From Haloprofundus salilacus (lineage in GTDB: Archaea; Halobacteriota; Halobacteria; Halobacteriales; Haloferacaceae), in assembly GCF_020150815.1 (NCBI RefSeq), contig NZ_CP083723.1:744001-808000 (forward strand): a stretch of 64,000 bases of DNA, read 5' to 3'. The notes under the pieces are model-generated. The model was not told the DNA's origin, made no database searches, and saw only the letters and a list, made by a program, of their open reading frames with translations. Both the position numbers and the translations under genes were made by a program. Shown here one piece after another: positions 1 to 9,312 of this stretch (the stretch's first letter is position 1; every line of letters begins with the position of its first letter).

Positions 1-504
1 GAACAGGAGACGGTCACCGAGTACGTCGAGCACGTCTACGCGTGGGCGGGCGACGAGGAGATAGAGACCGAACGCGGTCCCGTCGAAGCCGACGCGCTGT
101 TGATGAAGCTGTTCGAGACCGAACACCTCGGCCGGTTCGACGACAGCGCGTACGCGGGCAACGAGCCGTCGCCGCAGGTGGCGCGGTTCCGCCGCGAGAA
201 GGTCATCTCGGCACTGAACCGCTACGCGTGGGAGAACCGCGACGAAGGGTTCGCCGTCCACAAGGTCGACTTCACCGATATTCCGGTCATCCGCACGGTG
301 CTGGAGAACCACGAGTGGAGCGACGTGAAGCGACTGTTCGAGGACTTCGAACCCCGCCAGTGGGAGGACCCGCCGGCGAACACCGAGACAGCGCGGCTGA
401 AGGAGAAGACCATCGAACGGATGACGAAGGCAGGCTACTCGGCGGCCAGCGCCGAGTTGACCAGTAGAAAAGTGATGCGAGAGGTGAGCTACAGATGGGA
501 CTGA
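1..504 (+). CDS. prkA: PrkA-family serine protein kinase, C-terminal part (cut by window start)
   Basis: The reading frame is open from the first base and ends at TGA 502-504, so only the last ~167 residues are present. Residues such as [20 protein letters not shown], in the PrkA C-terminal region, and the fixed gene order prkA-yeaH-spoVR support the call. PrkA is an AAA+-containing serine/threonine kinase that in bacteria acts in stress and nutrient signalling; substrates in archaea are unknown to me. The ATPase and kinase core lies upstream of the window. Its last codons overlap the next start by 10 nt, which implies translational coupling. Confidence 0.85.
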   Translation, partial: EQETVTEYVEHVYAWAGDEEIETERGPVEADALLMKLFETEHLGRFDDSAYAGNEPSPQVARFRREKVISALNRYAWENRDEGFAVHKVDFTDIPVIRTVLENHEWSDVKRLFEDFEPRQWEDPPANTETARLKEKTIERMTKAGYSAASAELTSRKVMREVSYRWD

Positions 505-1811
505 GAGACGACCTCGAACGGTTCCGCGAAGTGGGCGAGGAGCGAAGAGAGGACCTCGAGGAGTTCATCAGCTACGGTGATCTCGGCGGGTCGGGGGCGA
601 ACAGCATCAACATCCCCATCAAGGTGGTAGACCTCCCGGAGTTCGCCTACGACGTCCGCGACCGCGGCGGCGTCGGACAGGGGCAGGGCGGCACGCCCGA
701 CGTGGGCCAACCCGTCGGCCCACCGCAACCCGGCGACGGCGACGAGGAGGGCGACCCCGGTGAGGAGGGCGCCGACCACGAGTACTACCAGATGGACCCC
801 GAGGAGTTCGCCGAGGAACTCGACGAGCAACTCGGACTGGATCTCGAACCCAAAGGCAAGGAGGTCATCGAGGAGATAGAGGGCGACTTCACCGACGTTA
901 CCCGGACCGGCCCGAACAGCACGCTCGACTTCGAGCGCCTGTTCAAGGAGGGGTTGAAGCGAAAGCTCTCGATGGATTTCGACGAGGAGTACGTCAGAGA
1001 GGCGCTGAAAGTCGAAGGAAAGAACGCCGAAGACGTGTTCCGGTGGGCCAGAGAGCAGCACATCCTCGTCTCGTGGGCGTGGGTCGCCGACGCCTACGAC
1101 GACATCCCCGAGGACGAGCGCGGCAAGTGGTCGAGTTTCGAGGAGATGGACGAGAACGTCGAGCAGACGACCACCTTGCAGCGGATTCGACGCGACGGTC
1201 TTCGCGAGGTGCCGTTCCGCCGCGAGGACGAACGCTACCGCCACCCCGAGATAATCGAGAAGAAGGAGAAGAACGTCGTCGTCGTCAACATCCGCGACGT
1301 GTCGGGGTCGATGCGCGAGAAGAAGCGTGAACTCGTCGAGCGGACGTTCACGCCGCTGGACTGGTATCTGACCGGCAAGTACGACAACGCCGAGTTCGTC
1401 TACATTGCCCACGACGCCGAGGCGTGGCAGGTCGAGCGCGAGGAATTCTTCGGCATCCGCTCGGGCGGCGGCACAAAGATTTCCTCCGCCTACGAACTTG
1501 CGGCGGCGATCCTCGAAGAGGAGTACCCGTGGCACGAGTGGAACCGCTACGTGTTCGCGGCGGGCGACAGCGAGAACTCCTCGAACGACACGACCGAGAA
1601 CGTCGTGCCGCTGATGGAGGATATTCCGGCGAACCTCCACGCGTACGTCGAGACGCAACCCGGCGGCAACGCCATCAACGCGACGCACGCCGAGGAGGTC
1701 GAACGGGCGCTCGGCGACGCCGGAAATGTCGTCGTCGCGCGCGTCTCGCGCCCCGAGGACGTGATAGACGCCATCTACGACATCCTGAGCACGGAGGACG
1801 ACGACCAATGA
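495..1811 (+). CDS. YeaH/DUF444 (UPF0229) family protein with VWA-like domain
   Basis: A 438-residue protein. The N-terminal third is charged with a Gly/Pro-rich linker (about residues 60-95). The C-terminal half holds a von Willebrand A-like domain whose metal site reads DVSGSM (about residue 269). This is the expected partner of PrkA and SpoVR in the bacterial yeaG-yeaH-ycgB stress operon; its biochemical role is not established, but VWA domains mediate metal-dependent protein contacts. The start overlaps the prkA stop by 10 nt and the end overlaps the spoVR start as ATGA, so the three are co-translated. The same DNA is open on the opposite strand, a GC-bias artefact. Confidence 0.92.
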   Translation: MGLRDDLERFREVGEERREDLEEFISYGDLGGSGANSINIPIKVVDLPEFAYDVRDRGGVGQGQGGTPDVGQPVGPPQPGDGDEEGDPGEEGADHEYYQMDPEEFAEELDEQLGLDLEPKGKEVIEEIEGDFTDVTRTGPNSTLDFERLFKEGLKRKLSMDFDEEYVREALKVEGKNAEDVFRWAREQHILVSWAWVADAYDDIPEDERGKWSSFEEMDENVEQTTTLQRIRRDGLREVPFRREDERYRHPEIIEKKEKNVVVVNIRDVSGSMREKKRELVERTFTPLDWYLTGKYDNAEFVYIAHDAEAWQVEREEFFGIRSGGGTKISSAYELAAAILEEEYPWHEWNRYVFAAGDSENSSNDTTENVVPLMEDIPANLHAYVETQPGGNAINATHAEEVERALGDAGNVVVARVSRPEDVIDAIYDILSTEDDDQ

Positions 1812-3832
1812 GACCGAACCGACTGACCGCACGCAAAGCAGCGAGCAAGCTCGAAGAGCCGACGCGCGAGGCTCGCCGCCTCGCGCGGAAGCTCGGCCTC
1901 GAACCGTATCCGGTGAACTACTGGGTCGTCAGCTACGACGAGATGAACGCGCTCATCGCCTACGGCGGCTTCCAGACCCGCTACCCGCACTGGCGCTGGG
2001 GGATGACGTACGACCGCCAGCAGAAACAAGACCAGTTCGGGATGGGCAAGGCGTTCGAGATCGTCAACAACGACAACCCGAGCCACGCCTTCCTCCAGGA
2101 GTCGAACACGTTGGCCGACCAGAAGGCGGTCATCACCCACGTCGAAGCCCACGCCGACTTCTTCGCCAACAACAGTTGGTTCAGGCTGTTCGGCGGCGAC
2201 CTCGACGCGGCGGCGATGCTCGAACGCCACTCTGAGGCCATCGCGAACTACATGGAGAACCCCGAAATCGACCGCGCGGAGGTCGAGAAGTTCATCGACG
2301 CGGTGCTCTGTCTGGAGGACACCATCGACCAGCACCGCCCGTTCGGCGAGGCGGCCGACCCCCGCGAGCGGACGACGCCGGAAGATCTCCGGGAGCGACT
2401 GGAGGGGATGAACATCTCCGACGAGGTTCGGAGACAGGTGTTCGACGACGAGTGGCTCGACGCCTTCGCGGAGGCCGAGGAGGCCGCCGCCGACCTCACC
2501 GACCCGCAGAAAGACGTCCTCGGCTACCTCCAGCAACACGGGATGCAGTACGACGAGGAGGAGGGCAGAGCCGCCGAGATGGAGCCGTGGCAGCGCGACG
2601 TGCTCGACATGCTCCGGACGGAGGCGTACTATTTCGCCCCCCAGAAGATGACGAAGGTGATGAACGAGGGGTGGGCCGCCTACTGGGAGTCGCTGATGAT
2701 GGGCGAGGAGCGCTTCGCGGGCGAGAACGAGTTCCTGCTGTACGCCGACCACCAGGCGAAGGTGCTCGGCTCGCCGGGGCTGAACCCGTACAAGTTGGGC
2801 AAGGAGCTGTGGGAGTACATCGAGAACACGACGAACCGCCGCGAGGTAGCCGACAAACTCCTGCGCGTCAAGGGCATCTCGTGGCGCAACTTCCACGAAG
2901 TCGTCGACTTCGACGAGGTCCAAGAGCTGTTGAAACCGGAACCCGCACTCGACGGCATCCGCCCGGACACGCTGGACGAAGTCGTCGCGCTCGGCGACGA
3001 CCCGCGCGTCGAGGCCGACGCGCTCGACCGCGCGGTGTCGGAGTACGCGGACAACGAACTCGACGAGGAGGCGCGCACCGTCGATGTCGAGAAGTACCCG
3101 TGGAAGGTGCTCACCTACGAGGGACTCGCCGAGCGCCACTTCTCGCTCGTCAAACCCCAGAACAGAGGGTTCCTCGGTCGAGTCCGACGCTCCGAACTCG
3201 AACAGCTCTCACGCTACATGTTCGACGACGAGCAGTACGCGACGGTCGAGGAGGCGCTCGCGGACCTCGACTACGCCGCTGGGTGGAACCGGATGCGCGA
3301 GATTCGCGAGAGCCACAACGACGTGACGTTCCTCGACGCGTTCCTCACCCAGGAGTTCGTCACGAACAACCACTACTTCACCTACGAGTTCACCCGCGCC
3401 AGCGGCGACTTCCGCGTGACGAGCACCGACTACCAGGACGTGAAGAAGAAACTGCTGCTGCAGTTCACGAACTTCGGTAAGCCGACCGTCGCCGTCTACG
3501 ACGGCAACTACGGTAACCGAAACGAACTGCTTCTGGGCCACCAGTACAACGGCATCATGCTCGATCTGGAGCAGGCCAAGCAGGTACTGAAACGGACGTA
3601 CGACCTCTGGGGTCGCCCCGTCAACCTGATGACCATCGTCAAGGAGTACGACGACCACGACGTGGAGGTGGCCCGACGGCGCAACCGCGAACCGACGCCC
3701 GTCGAGACGGGTATCCGCGTCCGCTACGACGGCGAGACGTTCGAGCACCACGACCTCGAACCGGAACTCGAAGAGCGAATCGCCGCCAGCGACATAGACT
3801 ACGACACGAAGCCCGAAGAGTGGCTCTCGTGA
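1808..3832 (+). CDS. spoVR: SpoVR family protein
   Basis: A 674-residue protein. ATG 1808 is chosen because it forms the ATGA overlap with yeaH and begins the conserved part; the frame is open further upstream only by chance. The motif [14 protein letters not shown] near residue 57 is characteristic of SpoVR/YcgB. The protein is predicted soluble. The function is unknown; in Bacillus it affects spore cortex formation and in enterobacteria it belongs to the stationary-phase yeaGH-ycgB regulon. Archaea do not sporulate, so a general stress role with PrkA and YeaH is the reasonable inference. A ~120-bp gap separates it from the next gene. Confidence 0.93.
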   Translation: MRPNRLTARKAASKLEEPTREARRLARKLGLEPYPVNYWVVSYDEMNALIAYGGFQTRYPHWRWGMTYDRQQKQDQFGMGKAFEIVNNDNPSHAFLQESNTLADQKAVITHVEAHADFFANNSWFRLFGGDLDAAAMLERHSEAIANYMENPEIDRAEVEKFIDAVLCLEDTIDQHRPFGEAADPRERTTPEDLRERLEGMNISDEVRRQVFDDEWLDAFAEAEEAAADLTDPQKDVLGYLQQHGMQYDEEEGRAAEMEPWQRDVLDMLRTEAYYFAPQKMTKVMNEGWAAYWESLMMGEERFAGENEFLLYADHQAKVLGSPGLNPYKLGKELWEYIENTTNRREVADKLLRVKGISWRNFHEVVDFDEVQELLKPEPALDGIRPDTLDEVVALGDDPRVEADALDRAVSEYADNELDEEARTVDVEKYPWKVLTYEGLAERHFSLVKPQNRGFLGRVRRSELEQLSRYMFDDEQYATVEEALADLDYAAGWNRMREIRESHNDVTFLDAFLTQEFVTNNHYFTYEFTRASGDFRVTSTDYQDVKKKLLLQFTNFGKPTVAVYDGNYGNRNELLLGHQYNGIMLDLEQAKQVLKRTYDLWGRPVNLMTIVKEYDDHDVEVARRRNREPTPVETGIRVRYDGETFEHHDLEPELEERIAASDIDYDTKPEEWLS

Positions 3833-3951
3833 GCGCACTCTTCGGCGAATAGCTCCGGTTCGCTCCCGGTCGTTCTCGGCCGTCTGTATATTTCCCACCG
3901 GAAGTATACACAAAGAAATCCGATAGCTTCTTGTTAATTCAGCGGGGACGA

Positions 3952-4506
3952 ATGGCTAACATGGGAGCAGCGCTCCGGCAGCGAGAGGGGGAAAGTGAGC
4001 GACCCACGTCGCTCGCGGAGACGGAGATATACGACGTGCTCAAAAACGAGCGCAGACAGCACGTCGTCGAGCAACTCTCCGAGCGGCCGGAGACGCAGTC
4101 GGTCCGAGAGCTTTCAGAACACATCGCCGCCGCCGAGACGGACAGCGACACGCCCCCACGCAAAGCCCGCCACAGCGTCTACGTCTCGCTCTGCCAAACG
4201 CACCTGCCGAAACTGAACGATCTCGACATCGTCGACTACGACGCCGAAACCAAGGAGGTCACTCCCGGACACCACGCCGAGACGGTCGCCGCCTACCGCC
4301 TGGACACGCCGAACGTCGAGAGCCGACGCGACGCGTACTATCTCGGTCTCGGCGCCGTCGGAACAGCAGTCGTCTCCGCCGGAGTTCTCGGAGCGCCCGT
4401 ACTCTCCGTCGCGCCCGCGGTGGTCGGACTGGCTTTTCTCGCGCTGACGACGCTCGTTGCGGGTTTTTTCGTCGTTCGTCGTCGAAACCCCTCGCTCCGG
4501 CGGTGA
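3952..4506 (+). CDS. DUF7344-type winged-helix membrane protein (paralog 1)
   Basis: About 184 residues. An N-terminal winged-helix domain (about 20-110) opens with a YDVLKNERRQHVVEQL-type helix and contains the family signature VYVSLCQTHLPKLNDLDIVDYD. It is followed by two hydrophobic segments near residues 130-180 and an RRR tail. Such proteins are haloarchaeal-specific putative transcription regulators; the membrane anchor suggests signalling at the membrane, which is inference. TTG 3931 would add seven residues; ATG 3952 is preferred, and ATG 3961 is also possible. It is the first of three paralogs in 2 kb. Confidence 0.82.
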   Translation: MANMGAALRQREGESERPTSLAETEIYDVLKNERRQHVVEQLSERPETQSVRELSEHIAAAETDSDTPPRKARHSVYVSLCQTHLPKLNDLDIVDYDAETKEVTPGHHAETVAAYRLDTPNVESRRDAYYLGLGAVGTAVVSAGVLGAPVLSVAPAVVGLAFLALTTLVAGFFVVRRRNPSLRR

Positions 4507-4636
4507 GTTCGGGCGGTTCGGGACTTCGATCCCAACGTCCGACGGACCGAGAGCATAGCTTCATCAGCCTCGACACCCGACAGACGAAGAAGGACCAGAC
4601 GATTCGAAACACCTCGAACAGCATGAACACCTCTCG

Positions 4637-5149
4637 ATGACGCGAACGGAAACTCAGGGGCCGTCAGTCGACGGACTCACCGAAGCCGACGTTCACGACA
4701 TACTTCGAAACGACCGGCGACGCTTGACGCTCGAACACCTCGCCGAGACGAACAGCGAGACGGTTCGAGCGCTCTCGGAGCATATCGGCGCTATCGAGTC
4801 CGGCGAGGACCCTCCGCCGCGAAAGGTCAGACAGAGCGTCTACATCTCCTTACACCAGACGCACCTGCCGAAACTCGACGACCTCGGCGTCGTCGACTAC
4901 GACGACAACTCGAAGAACGTTTCGCTCGAGGGGAACGCCGACCGGGTGCTCGCCTACATGCGCTTCTCGGGCACCGACGAACCGGAGAAGCCGCCGTACG
5001 CGCTGGGTATCGGCATTCTCGGCCTGCTTTTGATAGCGCTCTGGGTGAGTCTCCCCGCCATCTCCGACACGTTCGCCGCTGCGGGCTGTGCGCTACTTTT
5101 CGCCGGTTTGACGCTCTACGAGACGTACGTGCGCGTCTCTCGGGAGTGA
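4637..5149 (+). CDS. DUF7344-type winged-helix membrane protein (paralog 2)
   Basis: 170 residues with the layout of the preceding gene: winged helix (about 15-100) with the signature VYISLHQTHLPKLDDLGVVDYD, then two membrane helices (about 120-160). It is clearly paralogous to its neighbours at 3952 and 5865. The target genes are unknown. The ATG lies 130 bp after the previous stop, so it may be transcribed separately. The second helix contains a single Cys (AAGCALLF). Confidence 0.82.
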   Translation: MTRTETQGPSVDGLTEADVHDILRNDRRRLTLEHLAETNSETVRALSEHIGAIESGEDPPPRKVRQSVYISLHQTHLPKLDDLGVVDYDDNSKNVSLEGNADRVLAYMRFSGTDEPEKPPYALGIGILGLLLIALWVSLPAISDTFAAAGCALLFAGLTLYETYVRVSRE

Positions 5150-5172
5150 CGACGGCGTCGACTCTCGCCGTA

Positions 5173-5865
5173 TCACCTGCGTCCGTCACCAGATGCCCGT
5201 TCGTCACCGGATGCCTGGAACGCGTAGGAGCAGACGTTCGTTTTCACCGGCGTCCGATCGCTATCCGCAGGAGTCACCGCTCCGCGGGAGCGAGTGCGCC
5301 GAACGTGACACGCGTGGACCCCTGCTAAAACCAACAGGGCGACGGCGATGAGCGTCGCGTACGCGAGGGCGGGGACGAGCGTGAACGGCGGAAGACCGAG
5401 ACCCAGCGCTGCGAGCGCGGCGAGCGAGACGCTCGCCAGTCCGAGGTAGAACTGACTCCACGGCACATCGTTTGCCGCGCCGTCTCGCGGGGCGTCGTCT
5501 CTCGGTGCGACATCGAGATAGGCGTCGAGCGCGGCCGCTCGGTCGGTGAGCACGGCGACGCCCCGCTCCTGTTCGTACTCCACGACGCCGTAGCTGTCGA
5601 GTTTCGGCAGGTGCGTCTGGTGCAACGACGCGTACACTCGCTTTCGCTGTTTGTACGTTAGCTCCTCGACGTCGCAGCCGTCCTCCCACGCGGCGAGTCG
5701 CTCGGCGAGCGTTCGGACGGTAACCGGCTCGTCCGCCCGTTCGAGGTGGTGCACCACGTACCGGCGGCGGTGGTTCGCGAGTATCGAGAACGAGGCATCT
5801 CTCGACAGACTCCCGTCGGACGTCTGCTCGGCCGGGTGACCCGCTCGTACGTCCGTCTTCGCCAT
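5173..5865 (-). CDS. DUF7344-type winged-helix membrane protein (paralog 3)
   Basis: 230 residues, convergent with paralogs 1 and 2. Winged-helix domain about 25-120 with VYASLHQTHLPKLDSYGVVEYE, then two hydrophobic segments about 140-185 and a polar C-terminal tail longer than in its siblings. The three copies differ enough to be old duplications. Family knowledge supports DNA binding only; the regulated genes cannot be told from the sequence. The 3' end faces paralog 2 with a 23-bp gap. Confidence 0.8.
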   Translation of the reverse strand: MAKTDVRAGHPAEQTSDGSLSRDASFSILANHRRRYVVHHLERADEPVTVRTLAERLAAWEDGCDVEELTYKQRKRVYASLHQTHLPKLDSYGVVEYEQERGVAVLTDRAAALDAYLDVAPRDDAPRDGAANDVPWSQFYLGLASVSLAALAALGLGLPPFTLVPALAYATLIAVALLVLAGVHACHVRRTRSRGAVTPADSDRTPVKTNVCSYAFQASGDERASGDGRR

Positions 5866-6093
5866 CGTACTCCCCCTAGCGAACGCTGTATTCGAGGTCG
5901 GACTCTTATCTGTTTGGGTTACTGTCTAGAATATTGAACTATACTGCGGCGAACCGGTTCGGAGGTCGATGCGAGGCTCCGCACGTGGCGCAGGAAACGC
6001 TCGGGGACACGAGCCGCGGTCGAAGCGGACTGTTTCCCGATTCACCACCGTACAACAGGCGCTCCTCTTCGTCGTAACCGCCACAGAGAAGTG

Positions 6094-6114
6094 CTCGGTA
6101 GGGGAGTTGAACCA
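6094..6114 (-). repeat. Remnant of the tRNA-Glu 3' end
   Basis: Bases here repeat the 3' acceptor and T-stem of the nearby tRNA-Glu (tgctcggtagggga then ttgaacc with one change), in the same orientation and 114 bp beyond its 3' end. After that the match is lost. A displaced 3' tRNA end is the usual footprint of integration at a tRNA. The 5866-6207 region otherwise holds no convincing gene. Confidence 0.7.
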
Positions 6115-6207
6115 AAACCAGACGTGCTCGCTCACTTCGTTCGCTGTGCACGATTGGTAGGCTTCGACTTCTTACGCTCCGCTTATCACTCACTCCGTTC
6201 GTGAAAA

Positions 6208-6282
<75 letters not shown>

Positions 6283-6342
6283 GACGTTCTCAACTGTCCC
6301 CCAGAGAAATTTAAAGATTCCGTTACGCCGTCGGTGTGCGTG

Positions 6343-8316
6343 TTACTTCCCCTCGAACTCCGGCTCTCGGTCGCTGGAGAAGGCCATGACGCCCTCCATC
6401 AGGTCGTCGGTAGTGAACAGGATGCCGAACGCCTGCGCTTCGACCTCTAAACCGGCCTCGGTGTCCTCCCAGCCGCGATGCATCGCGCGCTTCGTGTAGC
6501 GCTGGGCGATCGGCGGCCCGCCCGCAAGCGACTGCGCGAGTTCCATCGCCTCGGCTTCGAGTTCGCCGTTGTCGACGACTCGGTTGACGAAGCCGTAGTC
6601 GGCCATCGTCTCGGCGTCGTACCGCTCGGCGGTGAAGATTATCTCCTTGGCGCGGCCCGTGCCGACGATGCGCTGGAGGCGGACGGTGCCGCCCCACCCT
6701 GGGATGAGGCCGAGGTTGTGCTCGGGTTGGCCGAGTTCGGAGCGCTCGGTGGCGACGCGGAGGTCCGCGCACGCGGCGAGTTCCATCCCGCCGCCGAGAC
6801 AGAAGCCGTCGATGCCGACGACGACGGGTTTGTCGCAGTCTTCGAGTTTGCCGAACGTCTGTTGGCCTTTCCGAGAGAGTTCGACGGCCGGAACCGGGTC
6901 CGCGCCGCCGCCGGCAATGCTCGTCACGTCCGCACCGGCGGAGAACGCCCGGTCGCCGGCGCCGGTGAGCAGGATAGCGCGAACCTCGTCGTCCTCGCTC
7001 AGCGCGTCGATGGCGTCGGAGAGGTCGTCCATCAGGTCGGTGCTGATGGTGTTGAGGCGGTGCGGCCGGTCGAGGACCACGTGGGCGACGGCGCCCTCCA
7101 TCTCGACGCGGACGTTGTCGAACTCCAGCGTGGCCGACTCCTCCCCGTCGCCGCCGTGGAATCCTTCCTCGGCGTCTGCGAGTTCGCGGAGGGAGTCGAC
7201 GACTTCGTAGCGTTCCGCGCCGGTCGACTCGCGCAGTTCGTCGAGCGTCTCGACGAGCGTCGAGAGGCTCGCGTCGTCGGCCATCTTCGCGGGACCGTCG
7301 GGGAAGCCGCCGCCGAGCATCACCGCGCGGTCGATGGCGTCGGCGTCGGCGACATCGTTCTCGACGAGCGCGGCAACTTCGTTGGCCATCACGGCGAGCA
7401 GACGGCGCTTCACGTCCTCGCGCGAGGCGTCGGTCGGGATATCGACGCCGCCGTTCTCGTAGTCGTAGAAGCCCTTCCCGGTCTTCTTGCCGAGGTTCTC
7501 GCTTTCGACCTTCTCGGCCAGAAGCGGACACGGTTCGTAGGCGTCGCCGAGCACCTCGTGCATGTATTCGAGGACGTGGTAGCCCACGTCGATTCCGACC
7601 TGGTCTGCGAGTTCGAAGCTCCCCATCGGCAGGCCGATGTCGAACTTGGTCGTGCTGTCGACCTCCTCGACGGTGGCGACCTCGTCGTGGACGATCCACG
7701 CCGCCTCGTTCATCAGCGGGACGAGGATGCGGTTGACGATGAACCCTGGGCTGTCCTTGCGGACGCGGACAGGCGTCTTGCCCATCGACTCGGCGAGTCC
7801 CTCGACGAGGTCCATCGTCTCGTCGGCAGTGTGCGCCCCGGAGATGACCTCGACCAGCGGCATCCGAACGGGTGGGTTGAAGAAGTGCATCCCGCAGAAC
7901 CGCTCGGGTCGCTCGGTGACCTCCGAGAGTTCCGTGATAGAGAGACTCGACGTGTTCGTCGCGAAGACCGTGCGGTCGGGGGCGCTCGCCTCCAGTTCCT
8001 CGTACACGTCCTTCTTTATCTCCATCTTCTCGGGGACGGCTTCGACGACCACGTCGGCGTCGGCGACGGCTTCGCCGAGGTCGACCACTGGCGTGACGCG
8101 GTCGAGCGCCGCGTCGGCTTCCTCTTCGGTCATCTGGTCCTTCTCGGCCAACTTACCGAGACTCCACTCGATCTGGTCGTAGCCGTTCTGGACGAACTCC
8201 TCTTTGATGTCGCGCAGCACCACGTCGTAGCCGGCGAGCGCCGCGACTTCCGCGATGCCGTGGCCCATGTTTCCCGCGCCGAGAACCGTGATACTGTTGA
8301 CGTCATCCAGCTCCAT
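6343..8316 (-). CDS. Fused 3-hydroxyacyl-CoA dehydrogenase / enoyl-CoA hydratase
   Basis: 657 residues. The N-terminal half is an NAD-dependent 3-hydroxyacyl-CoA dehydrogenase: Rossmann motif GAGNMGHGIAEVAALAGYDV (about 13-32), the FFNPPVRMPLVEVI segment, and a C-terminal helical domain with KTGKGFYDY. From about residue 400 a crotonase fold follows, with oxyanion-hole segments FSAGADV and GFCLGGGMELA. The two activities hydrate enoyl-CoA and oxidise 3-hydroxyacyl-CoA, successive steps of beta-oxidation. The order dehydrogenase then hydratase is the reverse of bacterial FadB but usual in archaea. ATG 8316 is chosen because it precedes the Rossmann strand by the usual few residues. Confidence 0.95.
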   Translation of the reverse strand: MELDDVNSITVLGAGNMGHGIAEVAALAGYDVVLRDIKEEFVQNGYDQIEWSLGKLAEKDQMTEEEADAALDRVTPVVDLGEAVADADVVVEAVPEKMEIKKDVYEELEASAPDRTVFATNTSSLSITELSEVTERPERFCGMHFFNPPVRMPLVEVISGAHTADETMDLVEGLAESMGKTPVRVRKDSPGFIVNRILVPLMNEAAWIVHDEVATVEEVDSTTKFDIGLPMGSFELADQVGIDVGYHVLEYMHEVLGDAYEPCPLLAEKVESENLGKKTGKGFYDYENGGVDIPTDASREDVKRRLLAVMANEVAALVENDVADADAIDRAVMLGGGFPDGPAKMADDASLSTLVETLDELRESTGAERYEVVDSLRELADAEEGFHGGDGEESATLEFDNVRVEMEGAVAHVVLDRPHRLNTISTDLMDDLSDAIDALSEDDEVRAILLTGAGDRAFSAGADVTSIAGGGADPVPAVELSRKGQQTFGKLEDCDKPVVVGIDGFCLGGGMELAACADLRVATERSELGQPEHNLGLIPGWGGTVRLQRIVGTGRAKEIIFTAERYDAETMADYGFVNRVVDNGELEAEAMELAQSLAGGPPIAQRYTKRAMHRGWEDTEAGLEVEAQAFGILFTTDDLMEGVMAFSSDREPEFEGK

Positions 8317-8458
8317 GGCTGAATCCTCGGCTGCCGTCAGTTTCAACGTTTCCCTCGCGGGGTCGAACAACTCGAATTTAGTTTATTCAAATGGTTCGTG
8401 ATGGACCCGAGCCCGGCGCTCGAACCCCGTTCCGGTGGAGCGAGCGACGTCAGTTCGC

Positions 8459-9052
8459 TCAGGAATCGGACTCGTACTCGGCCCAGATGTACTTGGTCGC
8501 GACCGACCGGAACGGACGCCACTGTTCCGCGATGGCGCGCATCTCGGCGCGGGTCAGCTCCTCGCCGTTCCCGTACAGCAGTTCGATGCCCCGCCGGACC
8601 GCGAGGTCGCCGAGTGGCAACACGTCGTCGCGTTCGAGGACGAACAGGAGGTACATCTGCGCGGTCCACTCACCGATACCCTTGATTTCGGTGAGTTTGT
8701 CCACAACTTGCGCGTCGGTGTGCTCGGCCAGCCCCCGCTTCGTGAAGTCGTTCTTCCGGAAGGCGCGAGCGGCGTTTCGGAGGTACTCGGTCTTCATCCG
8801 GGAGAGACCGGCGTCGCGGAGCGACTGCTCGTCGGCGTCCAGCACCGCCTCCGGCGTGACCTCGTCGTCCAGCAGGTCGAACACGCGCGCCCTGACGGCG
8901 GCCGCGCTCGCCGTCGAGAGCTGCTGGTTGATGATGGAGATACAGAGTCGCTCGTACTCTGTCCAGTTCGGTTCGGAGTACGGGTCGTGTTTGTCGATGA
9001 GTTCCGCCATCACTGGGTCCCGACGGAGGACGGACTCGGCCTCGTCTATCAT
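8459..9052 (-). CDS. DNA-3-methyladenine glycosylase, AlkA/HhH-GPD family
   Basis: About 197 residues from ATG 9052 (a GTG at 9121 would add 23 less conserved residues). It has the HhH-GPD fold: YERLCISIINQQLS early, the hairpin KGIGEWTAQMYLLF (about 125-140), and the catalytic Asp in LPLGDLAVRRG. The enzyme removes alkylated purines in base-excision repair. It lacks the N-terminal domain of E. coli AlkA, as compact archaeal versions do. The 74 bp after the stop contain a T-loop-like string, too degenerate to call a tRNA. Confidence 0.9.
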   Translation of the reverse strand: MIDEAESVLRRDPVMAELIDKHDPYSEPNWTEYERLCISIINQQLSTASAAAVRARVFDLLDDEVTPEAVLDADEQSLRDAGLSRMKTEYLRNAARAFRKNDFTKRGLAEHTDAQVVDKLTEIKGIGEWTAQMYLLFVLERDDVLPLGDLAVRRGIELLYGNGEELTRAEMRAIAEQWRPFRSVATKYIWAEYESDS

Positions 9053-9312
9053 GCGCTGAATAGTGGTATTCACGAAACGCGGAGGGAAATGCGTCTCGGT
9101 TACGCGGGAATCCGCCGGCACGGATGCTGTCGGTACTGACCGCTGCCGCCGACGCTGAGCGCCCTCACTGTCGACGCCGGATACCGGTTAGTAGGAGAGT
9201 GATGGAGAGAGAAATGTAGAGAAAGGCAGAACGAGCCGACGCATAGCGACCGGGATGCGGAGCGACCCGAACGCAGGGGACCGAAACGCGAGACGAACGA
9301 CGACCGGATCAG

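Noticed and set aside
489-3139. Long open frames antisense to yeaH and spoVR (over 440 codons)
   Set aside because: High GC leaves antisense frames open; codon and residue composition (Val/Leu/Arg-rich, no family) is unlike neighbours, and the sense frames are clear known families.
8390-8458. A tRNA 3' remnant after the AlkA-type gene (gctcgaacccc)
   Set aside because: Acceptor and T-stem do not pair and it matches no tRNA in the window.
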